Assembly (NCBI GenBank): GCA_902783165.1
Contig: CACZPU010000036.1
Coordinates: 19,658-83,657 of the forward strand
DNA: 64,000 nt
Origin: an uncultured Prevotellaceae bacterium
GTDB taxonomy: Bacteria; Bacteroidota; Bacteroidia; Bacteroidales; Bacteroidaceae
Direction: 5' to 3'
The notes beneath the pieces are model-generated. The model saw only the letters and a program-made list of their open reading frames with translations. It was not told the origin of the DNA and made no database searches. A program made the translations under genes and the position numbers. This document shows, piece by piece, positions 54,450-63,013 of this stretch. How positions within the stretch are numbered: the stretch's first letter is position 1; each line of letters opens with the position of its first letter.

Positions 54450-55448
54450 TTAAGGTATTCTTCTAAACCAAGTGATTCTCAAGAGGATTTCAAGAAGAAG
54501 CATTAAAAATGCTGCAATCGCAAATGGAAGGTATGCTTCGTATCTCTTTGAGTATTTCTTCACCTCCATTTTCGACTTCTCCAACTTGTCGATATCACTG
54601 TATATTTTTTTCAGTTCCTCTGTATTCGTTGCTCGATAGAAATGACCATCCGACATAGATGCAATCTCTGAAAGCGTTTTCGTGTCAACGTCAGCACGTA
54701 TGTTTACATACTGAATGGTTCCACCTACTCTCATGGGATATGGTGCAACAGTTTTGCTGCCCACTGCAATAGTGTATACCCTTATCCCCATACTTTTAGC
54801 TATTTGGGCAGCTGTAAGGGGCGAGATGTCACCCATGTTGTTGCTACCATCAGTCAGGAGGATGACCACTTTGCTTTTTGCTTTACTGTCTTTCAGTCGA
54901 GAAATGGCGTTAGCTAGTCCCATACCTACAGCTGTACCATCTTCAATCAATCCTCTTTCGGCTATATCTGTCCTAACATTTTCGAGAAGGTTTAACAAAG
55001 ATGTATGATCGGTGGTCATAGGGCATTGGGTGAAAGCTTCGCCAGCAAATATGGTTAATCCGATATTGTCATCCGGGCGGCCGGAAATGAATTCTGCCGC
55101 CACATCTTTTGCAGCTTCGATTCTGTTTGGTTTCAAATCTTGGGCAAGCATACTGGTTGAAACGTCCATGGAAAGCATAATGTCTATACCTTCAGAGATG
55201 CGCTTTCCCCAGTTATTGTATGTTTGCGGTCGCGCCAACACCATGACAATTAGGACAAATGTCAATATTCTCAGGAAAGCGGGCAGCCATACCAAACGCT
55301 GACGCAGACTCTTGGGAGCATACTGGTAAGCGAATGTGCTGCTCATTTGTATGGTTGGTTCGCTTTTCTTGCGATATAGTAAATACCAAAGGATATATGG
55401 TATTAACAAAAGCAGTAATATGAAATATTCTTTATTTACAAATTCCAT
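54450..55448 (-). CDS. batA: BatA, VWA-domain membrane protein
   Basis: A 332-residue sister of BatB: two N-terminal helices (about 9-26 and 55-74), a VWA domain (about 86-285) and a C-terminal helix (about 305-325). MIDAS residues: DVSTSM (about 93-98) and LLTDGSNNMGD (about 193-203). The N-terminus EFVNKEYFILLLLLIPYILW is typical. It lies 14 bases upstream of batB, and 15 bases after the gene for the accessory membrane protein. Confidence 0.9.
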   Translation of the reverse strand: MEFVNKEYFILLLLLIPYILWYLLYRKKSEPTIQMSSTFAYQYAPKSLRQRLVWLPAFLRILTFVLIVMVLARPQTYNNWGKRISEGIDIMLSMDVSTSMLAQDLKPNRIEAAKDVAAEFISGRPDDNIGLTIFAGEAFTQCPMTTDHTSLLNLLENVRTDIAERGLIEDGTAVGMGLANAISRLKDSKAKSKVVILLTDGSNNMGDISPLTAAQIAKSMGIRVYTIAVGSKTVAPYPMRVGGTIQYVNIRADVDTKTLSEIASMSDGHFYRATNTEELKKIYSDIDKLEKSKMEVKKYSKRYEAYLPFAIAAFLMLLLEILLRITWFRRIP

Positions 55449-55463
55449 ATATATATTTATCCG

Positions 55464-56531
55464 TTATAATAACAAATATGTTCTGTACAAGACATATACA
55501 AACAGAATGACTGCAATTGCGGCAATGACAAATATTGTCCATGTCAAGATGGTTCTTGAACGCATCGACCGGATGTCTTTTTCTGTCAGTTTCGGTTCTA
55601 TTCGTTCTGTTGTTGGAAGATTCTCAAGTTTTGTCGTGTTGATAAAATCAATAGCACTCACCAAATTGGCATCATTCTCATTGATAAGTGTAGAATATTT
55701 GGCGAATTTCACCAAGTCGGCTGTCGTAAACAGTGAACGCAGTTCGTCAATCATTGTTTTGTCTTCAGCCTGGTTGAGACGCTCGATAATCTCAGAACTT
55801 GTCATTTCCATGGCATTGAAGCCGAAACGTTCTTCTATATACTTGCGGAGTGTGTCGGTAAGACGAGTATAATATGCTTTTTGGTCTTCGGAAGAAGACA
55901 TCCTCTCCGACTTGATTTTTTCAATTTCTTTCATTGCCTTTTGGTGAGGCAGCATCTTCTTGACAATCTTCACGGAGGCAATAATAGGCTTGTTGTCTTT
56001 TAGGCGCAGCCTCAGATAGAATGCTACACAAACTAACAGGAGGACAAGTACGCTCATCCAAAAGATGCCACTCCACTCTTTCCACATGAAAGGATTGTCT
56101 TGTACATCTTTCGGCGGAAAGAAATTCTCGGGATGCATGGTGTCTACAGGCATAGTGATTACTTTCAAGGCGAGACTCTTGCTCTTGTATTCTTTTCCGT
56201 CTACACTCACGGTCATTTCAGGAATATAATACAGATTTTCGTCAAACGACGTAAGTGTGTATTCTTTTTTCACTTTGACCAAGCCCTCATCCAGCAATGA
56301 TGTGTCAGCCTTGCTCGTAGAAAGAACTTCCACTCCATTGGTGATATATTGTGATGGAGAAAAGTCAGGCATTTGGAGTTTCTGTTCCTTTTTCATTGTT
56401 ACACACAATGAAAGGTTTGTCTGTTCTCCAATCAGGATTTCCATTGAATCTATTTTCGATTCAACCTGTACCTGCGATTTTCCATCCACGGCCACAGCAA
56501 GCAATAATATGAAAATGAACCACTTCTTCAT
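55464..56531 (-). CDS. Bat-cluster accessory membrane protein
   Basis: A 355-residue membrane protein that sits between DUF58 and batA in Bacteroidota Bat clusters; it has no accepted name. The signal peptide is MKKWFIFILLLAVAVDGKSQ. A periplasmic Ig-like domain resembling part of BatD covers about 21-150, a helix about 157-177, a cytoplasmic helical region about 178-325 (TRLTDTLRKYIEERFGFNAM and SLFTTADLVKFAKYS), and a second helix about 330-352. The cytoplasmic part resembles the one after the helix in BatD. It is packed 4 bases after the DUF58 gene. Confidence 0.75.
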   Translation of the reverse strand: MKKWFIFILLLAVAVDGKSQVQVESKIDSMEILIGEQTNLSLCVTMKKEQKLQMPDFSPSQYITNGVEVLSTSKADTSLLDEGLVKVKKEYTLTSFDENLYYIPEMTVSVDGKEYKSKSLALKVITMPVDTMHPENFFPPKDVQDNPFMWKEWSGIFWMSVLVLLLVCVAFYLRLRLKDNKPIIASVKIVKKMLPHQKAMKEIEKIKSERMSSSEDQKAYYTRLTDTLRKYIEERFGFNAMEMTSSEIIERLNQAEDKTMIDELRSLFTTADLVKFAKYSTLINENDANLVSAIDFINTTKLENLPTTERIEPKLTEKDIRSMRSRTILTWTIFVIAAIAVILFVYVLYRTYLLL

Positions 56532-56535
56532 TTTT

Positions 56536-57405
56536 TTATCCTCTCATTTGGAACAACAACATCAACTGTTTGACATAATCATCATTGGTGGCAATGCTCA
56601 CTTTGTCTACATTGCTTTTGCTGAAGGTCTTGTTCAGCTCTTCTTGCCGATTAATCCAATATTGAGTGTGAGCGCGACGTAGTTTCTTGCTGCTTGTGTC
56701 TATATACATTTCGTGTCCTGTCTCTGCATCGCGAACTTTCATCAGTCCCACATCGGGTAGCATCTTCGCACGTTCATCATACACCTGAATGGCCACAACG
56801 TCGTGTTTGCGATTGCAAATAGTAAGCACTTGCTCGAAATTGTTTGTAGTATAGAAGTCGCTTATCAGGAATGCTGTGCAATGCCTTTTCATGATGCTGG
56901 TGAGAAACTCAACGGCAAGCTTCACATCGGTCTTTCTGCTTTCTGGGTGAAAATCAAGCATTTCACGAATAATATATAATATGTGCTTCCTTCCTTTCTT
57001 CGGGGGTATGTATTTCTCCACCCTGTCAGAAAAGAAAACAACACCTATTTTATCATTATTCTGAATAGCGCTGAATGCAATAGTGGCAGCAATCTCTGTC
57101 ACCATGTCTTTTTTCATCTGGCGTTGCGTACCGAATTCCAGAGAACCACTCACGTCGATTAATAGCATAACGGTCAGTTCGCGTTCTTCTTCAAACACCT
57201 TAACGTACGGCCGGTTGAAGCGGGCTGTTACATTCCAGTCAATGTCGCGCACGTCATCGCCGAATTGGTATTCGCGCACCTCACTGAACGCCATTCCTCT
57301 TCCCTTGAAGGCCGAATGGTATTGACCGGCAAAGATATTGTTGCTCAGACCACGTGTCTTGATCTCAATCTTGCGAACTTTCTTCAGTATCTCCGAAGTC
57401 TCCAT
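56536..57405 (-). CDS. DUF58 (VWA-like) protein of the Bat cluster
   Basis: A 289-residue soluble protein with the DUF58 motif GRGMAFSEVREYQFGDDVRD (about 36-55) and a degenerate VWA fold whose MIDAS-like site is LIDVSGSLEFG (about 87-97). DUF58 proteins are nearly always encoded next to MoxR AAA+ ATPases, which are thought to remodel VWA partners. It shares one base with the moxR stop codon, and is followed 4 bases later by the accessory membrane protein. Confidence 0.88.
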   Translation of the reverse strand: METSEILKKVRKIEIKTRGLSNNIFAGQYHSAFKGRGMAFSEVREYQFGDDVRDIDWNVTARFNRPYVKVFEEERELTVMLLIDVSGSLEFGTQRQMKKDMVTEIAATIAFSAIQNNDKIGVVFFSDRVEKYIPPKKGRKHILYIIREMLDFHPESRKTDVKLAVEFLTSIMKRHCTAFLISDFYTTNNFEQVLTICNRKHDVVAIQVYDERAKMLPDVGLMKVRDAETGHEMYIDTSSKKLRRAHTQYWINRQEELNKTFSKSNVDKVSIATNDDYVKQLMLLFQMRG

Positions 57406-58400
57406 TATGGAACCTCTACTTTATTGATTATTTTGCTTATCAATTCTTCACTTGTAACATTCATGGCTTCAGCCTCGTAGCTCAGTCCGATACGGTGGCG
57501 AAGCACGTCATGGGCAACGGCTCTGACATCCTCAGGTACCACATAGCCGCGACGTTTGATGAATGCGTAGGCTCTTGCTGCCTTAGCCAGATTGATAGAT
57601 GCACGGGGAGAGCCACCGAAGGAAATCAGGTCTTTCATGTCTGCCAAGCCATATCTGTCGGGATATCGTGTTGCGAAGACAATATCGGCAATGTATTGTT
57701 CGATTTTTTCATCGATGTATACTTGTCTAACAACGTCGCGTGCTTTCAATATTTCTTCTGAACTTACCACAGGTTTCACTTGTGGCAATCCGCTCTGAAG
57801 GTTTTCGCGTATAATCAGTTTCTCTTCCTCTATTGATGGATAGTCAATGACAACTTTGAGCATGAAACGGTCAACTTGTGCCTCAGGAAGAGGATAGGTA
57901 CCTTCTTGTTCGATAGGGTTCTGTGTTGCCATCACAAGGAATGGTTTGGGAAGGGAGAATGTGTCGCTGCCTATGGTCACCTGATGTTCCTGCATGGATT
58001 CCAAAAGTGCACTCTGCACTTTTGCCGGAGCGCGGTTTATTTCATCGGCAAGTACGAAATTAGCGAATACAGGACCCTTCTTCACCAAGAATTTTTCATC
58101 CTTTTGAGAATAGATCATGGTGCCAATCACATCGGCTGGCAACAAGTCGGGCGTAAACTGTATACGGCTGTATTCTGCGTCAACCAATTGTGACAAGGTT
58201 TTAATTGCCAAGGTCTTTGCCAGTCCAGGAACTCCTTCCAGCAAAATATGTCCGTCACTCAGTAAACCTATCAACAGAGAATCTACCAAATGTTTCTGAC
58301 CTACAATTACCTGATTCATGCCTTGAATCAGATTCGTTAAAAATGCACTTTGTTGTTCTATCCGGATATTCAACTCTCGGATGTCTATTGCTTCTGCCAT
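57405..58400 (-). CDS. MoxR-family AAA+ ATPase
   Basis: A 331-residue AAA+ ATPase, first gene of the Bat cluster. Walker A EGVPGLAKT (about 55-63), Walker B FVLADEINRAPAK (about 112-124), sensor 1 VMATQNPIEQEG (about 157-168) and the arginine-finger region QVDRFMLK are intact. The C-terminal lid has GGSPRASINLAKAARAYAF. Such ATPases act as chaperones for the VWA proteins of the same operon. A candidate promoter lies 44 bases upstream. Confidence 0.93.
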   Translation of the reverse strand: MAEAIDIRELNIRIEQQSAFLTNLIQGMNQVIVGQKHLVDSLLIGLLSDGHILLEGVPGLAKTLAIKTLSQLVDAEYSRIQFTPDLLPADVIGTMIYSQKDEKFLVKKGPVFANFVLADEINRAPAKVQSALLESMQEHQVTIGSDTFSLPKPFLVMATQNPIEQEGTYPLPEAQVDRFMLKVVIDYPSIEEEKLIIRENLQSGLPQVKPVVSSEEILKARDVVRQVYIDEKIEQYIADIVFATRYPDRYGLADMKDLISFGGSPRASINLAKAARAYAFIKRRGYVVPEDVRAVAHDVLRHRIGLSYEAEAMNVTSEELISKIINKVEVP

Positions 58401-58444
58401 ATTTGTTTGATAATTTTTGGTTTTCTGACTTTTTATTTAGAACG

Positions 58445-58452
58445 CAAAATTA
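58445..58452 (-). promoter_or_regulatory. Candidate -7 box of the moxR-bat operon
   Basis: TAATTTTG on the minus strand; the -33 position carries only TTCG. It is the only recognisable promoter for the chain of genes from moxR through queA. Confidence 0.5.
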
Positions 58453-58494
58453 CAACTTTCATAAATGATAGTCGAAAAATAGTGACTAAAAAGT

Positions 58495-58533
58495 ATTAAA
58501 AAAGTTTCTTAAAACTTACTTTTAAGAAACTTT
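58495..58533 (-). terminator. Terminator of the ftsY-HU/LysM gene run
   Basis: Perfect 14-pair stem (AAAGTTTCTTAAAA and its complement) with a 5-base loop, followed on the minus strand by a T-run; 43 bases after the stop of the HU-LysM gene. Confidence 0.85.
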
Positions 58534-58575
58534 ATATGCTGTATGCTGTTTTTTTACTTATGTCTGCTCTACAAA

Positions 58576-60060
58576 CTATTTCTTTTTCTTCATTTGAAGT
58601 TTGGGGATGCGCAGTTTCATTCCTTCTTTTACCTCAGAAATACCATTGTAGGTTTGGAGGTAGCATTCCATGCCATCGCCAAAGTAGAATTTTGATATCG
58701 ACTTCATGCTTTGGCCAGCTTTTACGGTGATGGTTTCTTGTGTTCCCACTATGCTGTAGGCACCTGTGTTGACCATTTGTTTGGCTGCCTTTAAAGCAGT
58801 TGTGCCATCATCTTGTTTGGGTAATATCGGCTTCTCGGTTTTTGTTTGTGCTGGTTGCACCTTGTCTTTCGCAGCACTTGCATTCTGCTTTGGCTGTGTG
58901 TTATTAGCGTCTTTCTTTTCTGAGGGTGCTGCAAGCTTCACTTCATTTGGATTATCTTTTGCAGCCTTGATTGATTCGTTGCGGGCTTCCCTTACTTGTG
59001 TCAAAGAGTCAACTTTTGCCTTAATTCTTGCTTCTCTTGCAGTCTGGATGGAATCCAGTTTCTTGAGGGAATCTGTTTGTGTTGAGTCAATCAGTTCGCC
59101 GTTAATCACTTCGGCCTGTCCCATTGGAATGTATACTTTCGATTTCTTGACACCAATGTAGTAGCCGATACCTAATGCTAAAAGAGCAACTATAAGATAG
59201 CTCAATAATTTGCTCCAAAAATTTGATTTTTCTTCCATGGTAGTCTCTTCGTTTTCTTTATCGTTATTATTTGTTTTTTCTTTGTTGTCGTTTTCATCAC
59301 CGTCTTCAGCGTCATCTGAACCCTCTTCATTCTCTGCTGCAGAATTCTCTTCCTCTACAGAGACAGTGTTGTCTTCTGTATTGTCAGTTTCTTGAGCATT
59401 GTCGAGATTGATGAGATTAGCTGCCGATTCTTTTGCGATGATATTGTTATTAGTGGTTTTTTCAGATTCAGCACTTTCTTCCACATGTTCTAGTACGGGT
59501 TCTTCTTGGACAATTCCTGTTTGTGTGACGATTGTTTCGGAATCTTCGGGATGTCCTGTTTCCTCTATTGCATCCTCGGGAACAGAGTCTTTCTGGTCCT
59601 CTGTTATCGCTATAGTTTCGTCATTATCTTCTTTTAGGATTGTGTCAATAGCTTCTTGTTCATTGATAGACGTGCTATCTACAATACCAAGTGCCTGTGG
59701 TTGAGAATCTGGGCTTTCTTGAAAGTCGTCAAATACCACACCATCGTTGAGTACGGTTGTCTCAAATAGGGAAAAAGGCTTGTTCACAAGTTCTTTCATC
59801 ACACTGTCTGGCGTGAAATTGATTTTCCCCCTACCCTCGATTACTATGCGCTCACCTGTATTGACATTGATGCTTTCGCGATTCTTTACTTCAATTATCT
59901 TGAACGAACCGAAACCCTTTATCTTGACAAGTTTGTCGTTGGTAAGACCATTGTTTATCACGTCAATGAAATGGTCGATAAACAGTTCCGCACTATTCTG
60001 GCTGAGGCCGTGCTTCTCTGCAAGCAACGATGCAATATCATGAATACCAACTTTTGCCAT
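58576..60060 (-). CDS. HU-domain, membrane-anchored LysM protein
   Basis: A 494-residue protein with an unusual layout. Residues 1-90 are an HU/IHF DNA-binding fold (HDIASLLAEKHGLS, LVKIKGFGSFKIIEVKNR). Residues 100-275 are a long acidic, low-complexity linker (NENDNKEKTNNN-type). A membrane helix lies at about 286-304 (LLSYLIVALLALGIGYYIGV). Then a charged coil (ARIKAKVDSLTQVREARNES), a Lys/Gln/Ala linker, and a C-terminal LysM-like domain (about 445-490: ITVKAGQSMKSISKFYFGDG, KEGMKLRIPKL). N-terminus in, C-terminus out would place LysM at peptidoglycan and HU at DNA. An upstream ATG at 60075 exists, but a GGAGGG sequence 7 bases before 60060 fixes this start. It follows an HU gene directly. 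Confidence 0.8.
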   Translation of the reverse strand: MAKVGIHDIASLLAEKHGLSQNSAELFIDHFIDVINNGLTNDKLVKIKGFGSFKIIEVKNRESINVNTGERIVIEGRGKINFTPDSVMKELVNKPFSLFETTVLNDGVVFDDFQESPDSQPQALGIVDSTSINEQEAIDTILKEDNDETIAITEDQKDSVPEDAIEETGHPEDSETIVTQTGIVQEEPVLEHVEESAESEKTTNNNIIAKESAANLINLDNAQETDNTEDNTVSVEEENSAAENEEGSDDAEDGDENDNKEKTNNNDKENEETTMEEKSNFWSKLLSYLIVALLALGIGYYIGVKKSKVYIPMGQAEVINGELIDSTQTDSLKKLDSIQTAREARIKAKVDSLTQVREARNESIKAAKDNPNEVKLAAPSEKKDANNTQPKQNASAAKDKVQPAQTKTEKPILPKQDDGTTALKAAKQMVNTGAYSIVGTQETITVKAGQSMKSISKFYFGDGMECYLQTYNGISEVKEGMKLRIPKLQMKKKK

Positions 60061-60061
60061 G

Positions 60062-60346
60062 TTATTGCCCTCCATTCTTTAACTTTTCTTTGATTGCCGC
60101 AATGGGCTTGAAGGTCAGCACCAATTTAGGTGGGACAAGCAAGCGTTGCTGGGTTGCGGGATTCACGATGATTCGCTCGTTTCTCTTTTTGATTTCAAAA
60201 GTACCGAATCCCGGAAATGTCACAGCATCACCTTCTTGAAACTTCTCGTTCAAAGCATCTATGAGCGTGTAGACCATCCGTTGCGTGTCTTCTTGAGAAT
60301 AACGGGTGCGTTGCGACAGTTCTGCGATGAAGTTCTTATTGTTCAT
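60062..60346 (-). CDS. HU/IHF-family DNA-binding protein
   Basis: A 94-residue nucleoid protein. FIAELSQRTRYSQEDTQRMV gives the dimerising helices, GDAVTFPGFGTFEIKKRNER (about 39-58) the beta body, and NPATQQRLLVPPKLVLTFKP (about 62-81) the DNA-binding arm with the NPxT and Pro features of the family. The stop codon lies 1 base before the ATG of the HU-LysM gene, and the start overlaps the rimO stop by 4 bases. It could pair with the HU domain of the next protein, which is inference. Confidence 0.9.
   Translation of the reverse strand: MNNKNFIAELSQRTRYSQEDTQRMVYTLIDALNEKFQEGDAVTFPGFGTFEIKKRNERIIVNPATQQRLLVPPKLVLTFKPIAAIKEKLKNGGQ
60068..60073 (-). promoter_or_regulatory. Shine-Dalgarno sequence of the HU-LysM gene
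   Basis: GGAGGG on the minus strand, 7 bases before the ATG at 60060 and inside the end of the upstream HU gene. Strong sites like this are uncommon in Bacteroidota; it decides between the ATG at 60060 and the one at 60075. Confidence 0.7.
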
Positions 60347-61644
60347 ATTATGGTTGTTGCATATAAGTCAAATTCCTCTGAGTTAGTTATCAGAACACGG
60401 TGAAAGGTTCCAACGCGGAGATGTTTTTCATGGGCGGGTATCAGCACCTCCGGGTCTACTTCCGGGGAAGAAAACTCAGTTCGGCAGACATAGTAGTTGC
60501 CTTCCTTTCTATCTACTATCACTTTCTGTATCGTGCCCACTTGTTCTGCTTCAAGTTCTGAACTGATTTCCTGTTGTAATGCCATCAGCTTGTCGAGACG
60601 CTGTTGCTTGATATTTTCGGGAACATCGTCTTTATAATGCATGGCGCTGTATGTCCCTTCTTCTTCTGAATAGGCAAAAGCGCCCATTCTTTCGAATCTG
60701 GCCCATTTTGTAAATTCCATCAGCTCTTCGAAATCTTTTTGAGTTTCACCGGGGAATCCTACCATCAGTGTAGTGCGGATATGAATGCCCGGTACTTCCC
60801 TTCGGAGCATCTCGATGAATTCGTAGGTTTCTTTTTTGGTGAAATGGCGCTTCATTGCTTTCAGCATGTTGTCTGAAATATGTTGCAGTGCCACATCCAG
60901 ATATTTGCAAACATTCTCTTTCTCCCTCATCACTTTTAATAGATCTTTGGGAAAATGTGTGGGATAGGCATAGTGGAGGCGAATCCATTTCACTCCGGGA
61001 ATGTCAGCCATGTCGGAAATGAGTTCGGCAATATGCTGCTTGCCGTCGATATCCATGCCGTAGTAGGTCAGCTCTTGTGCAATGATTTGAAATTCTTTCA
61101 CTCCCTTTGCCACCAACTTGGTCACCTCGCTGAGTATATCTTTTTTCTTGCGGCTTTGGTGTTTTCCAGTAATGAGCGGGATGGCACAATAGGCACAATG
61201 ACGATTGCATCCTTCGCTGATTTTAATATAGGCGTAGTGGTGAGGTGTGGTGAGGAACCGTTCTCCCTCGCAGGTGTTGTATTCTGGTCCTTTTAGGTCT
61301 TTTATTAGGTTCTTGTAGTCGAATTTCCCATAGAATCCATCCACTTCGGGCAGTTCAATCTTTAACTCTTTCAAATAGCGTTGTGACAGGCATCCCATCA
61401 CGAAGAGTTTTTTGAGTCTTCCCTCGCTTTTGCGTTTGGCAAAAGTCAAGATGGTGTTGATGCTTTCCTCTTTGGCATCACCGATGAAACCGCAGGTATT
61501 AACAACAGCAATCTCTCCTTGTGGGTTTTTGCTGTCGTGCCTGCATTGATAGCCGTTGGCTTCGAACATGCCTATCAGAATCTCGCTGTCAACCAGATTC
61601 TTCGAACAGCCCATGGTGATGATGTCAACCAAATTCTTAATCAT
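60343..61644 (-). CDS. rimO: Ribosomal protein S12 methylthiotransferase RimO
   Basis: A 433-residue radical SAM enzyme that adds a methylthio group to an Asp of ribosomal protein S12. N-terminal cluster Cys: ITMGCSKNLVDSE (about 9-21), NTCGF (about 48-52) and MGCLSQRY (about 83-90). The radical SAM triad is CNRHCAYCAIPL (about 144-155). The C-terminal TRAM domain (about 365-430) is present. The S/T pattern GCSKNLVDSE identifies RimO rather than MiaB. It overlaps ftsY by 8 bases. Confidence 0.93.
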   Translation of the reverse strand: MIKNLVDIITMGCSKNLVDSEILIGMFEANGYQCRHDSKNPQGEIAVVNTCGFIGDAKEESINTILTFAKRKSEGRLKKLFVMGCLSQRYLKELKIELPEVDGFYGKFDYKNLIKDLKGPEYNTCEGERFLTTPHHYAYIKISEGCNRHCAYCAIPLITGKHQSRKKKDILSEVTKLVAKGVKEFQIIAQELTYYGMDIDGKQHIAELISDMADIPGVKWIRLHYAYPTHFPKDLLKVMREKENVCKYLDVALQHISDNMLKAMKRHFTKKETYEFIEMLRREVPGIHIRTTLMVGFPGETQKDFEELMEFTKWARFERMGAFAYSEEEGTYSAMHYKDDVPENIKQQRLDKLMALQQEISSELEAEQVGTIQKVIVDRKEGNYYVCRTEFSSPEVDPEVLIPAHEKHLRVGTFHRVLITNSEEFDLYATTII

Positions 61645-62590
61645 TGAAGAGTGACTCTACGAACTGACGTTTGTTAAACAACTGTAAGTCTTCCATACCT
61701 TCGCCCAGTCCAATATATTTGACAGGCACTTTCAGTTGGTCGCTGATGCCAATCACCACCCCGCCTTTGGCGGTTCCATCGAGCTTGGTAATGGCCATGG
61801 AGGTGATTTGCGTCACAGCGGCGAACTGTTTTGCTTGTTCAAAAGCGTTTTGACCTGTACTACCGTCGAGTACGAGCATCACCTCGTCTGGCGCTTCAGG
61901 CAGCACTTTCTTCATGACGTCCTTTATTTTCTTCAGTTCGTTCATCAGGCCAACTTTGTTGTGTAGTCTGCCAGCCGTGTCTATGATCACCACATCGGCA
62001 CCGTTAGCCTTTGCAGAACTGAGAGTGTCGAATGCCACACTGGCTGGATCGGAACCCATTTGCTGCTTGATAACAGGCACTCCCACACGCTCACCCCAGA
62101 TGCAAAGCTGTTCTACGGCTGCTGCTCGGAATGTGTCGGCGGCTCCCAGATAGACTTTCTTTCCAGCCTGTTTGAACTGCCAAGCCAGTTTGCCAATGGT
62201 TGTGGTCTTACCAACTCCGTTCACTCCCACCACAAGAATGACATATGGCTTGTGGTCGGTTGGCAAATCCCAGCTGTCGTTGTCGTCGCTATTATTTTCG
62301 CTCAGTAGACCGGCAATCTCATCGCGTAGAATTCCGTTTAGCTCGGAGGTGGATACATATTTGTCTCTTGACACACGTTCCTCTATGCGTTCTATAATCT
62401 TCAGCGTGGTGTCAACGCCCACATCGCTTGTTATCAGCACCTCCTCCAAATCGTCGAGCACATCGTCGTCCACTTTCGATTTGCCGGCGATGGCGCGTGT
62501 TAGCTTAGAAAAAACACTTTGTTTTGTTTTTTCAAGTCCTTTGTCGAGCGTTTCTTTCTTGCTCTTGTTGAATAATCCAAAAATTCCCAT
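61637..62590 (-). CDS. ftsY: Signal recognition particle receptor FtsY
   Basis: A 317-residue SRP receptor GTPase that docks ribosome-nascent chains to the translocon. NG domain motifs: G1 VGVNGVGKTTTIGKLA (about 120-135), DTFRAAAVEQL (about 155-165), DTAGRLHNK (about 206-214) and TKLDGTAKGG (about 268-277). It lacks the long acidic N-terminal A domain of E. coli FtsY, having only a short basic start. It has its own promoter and begins the run ftsY-rimO-HU-HU/LysM, all with overlapping or nearly overlapping ends. Confidence 0.95.
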   Translation of the reverse strand: MGIFGLFNKSKKETLDKGLEKTKQSVFSKLTRAIAGKSKVDDDVLDDLEEVLITSDVGVDTTLKIIERIEERVSRDKYVSTSELNGILRDEIAGLLSENNSDDNDSWDLPTDHKPYVILVVGVNGVGKTTTIGKLAWQFKQAGKKVYLGAADTFRAAAVEQLCIWGERVGVPVIKQQMGSDPASVAFDTLSSAKANGADVVIIDTAGRLHNKVGLMNELKKIKDVMKKVLPEAPDEVMLVLDGSTGQNAFEQAKQFAAVTQITSMAITKLDGTAKGGVVIGISDQLKVPVKYIGLGEGMEDLQLFNKRQFVESLFND

Positions 62591-62648
62591 ATCGAATATA
62601 AATCAAATGTATTGGTATATGAAAAACGCTCAATACACCAATTTGGTG

Positions 62649-62679
62649 CAAAATTACGCAAAATAGAGTGAAATGCAAA
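62649..62679 (-). promoter_or_regulatory. Promoter of ftsY
   Basis: Minus strand: -33 box TTTG (62676-62679), 19-base spacer, -7 box TAATTTTG (62649-62656). Confidence 0.75.
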
Positions 62680-62864
62680 AAGAAAACTTGTTTTTCTTTC
62701 CATTTCCGAGTGTCACTAAGTCCATCCAAGCATGAAATACGTAAAATCGAGTACAGAACAAAACAATTGGATTGTTTTCTATGCCGAAAAGACGTAAATC
62801 CGCGATTTCATCGCAAAAATACAAAATAAAGCCTAATAATCCAAATTTATTCGTCCGTTTCTTT

Positions 62865-62892
62865 GGGGGGATTCAGCTTAGTGGGTAGAGTG
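62865..62892 (+). other. tRNA-like 5' half, probable remnant
   Basis: GGGGGGATTCAGCTTAGTGG followed by GTAGAGTG resembles the acceptor strand and D arm of a bacterial tRNA (compare GGGGGATTAGCTCAGTTGG then TAGAGCG). No anticodon arm, T arm or matching acceptor strand follows, so it is not a functional tRNA. Confidence 0.4.
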
Positions 62893-62962
62893 TTTTTTGT
62901 TTTCTCATTTTGTTGGAGTACTTGCAAGTGCAGGGATACGTGAATATACCATTTGCATAAAA

Positions 62963-62993
62963 AAAGAGTTGCAACATTGCGTTGCAACTCTTT
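62963..62993 (-). terminator. Terminator of rpmB-rpmG-DUF4295
   Basis: 13-pair perfect stem (AAAGAGTTGCAAC and its complement), 5-base loop, T-run on the minus strand, 20 bases after the DUF4295 stop codon. Confidence 0.85.
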
Positions 62994-63013
62994 ATATGGT
63001 CGTATTCAGAAAA

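Larger units (their letters stand above)
62591..63013. other. Intergenic region between ftsY and DUF4295 gene
   Basis: A 423-base gap holding the ftsY promoter, a small hairpin at 62760-62778 (AAAACAAT-TGG-ATTGTTTT), a tRNA-like 5' half at 62865-62892, and the ribosomal-protein terminator at 62963-62993. No coding ORF is seen. Confidence 0.5.
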
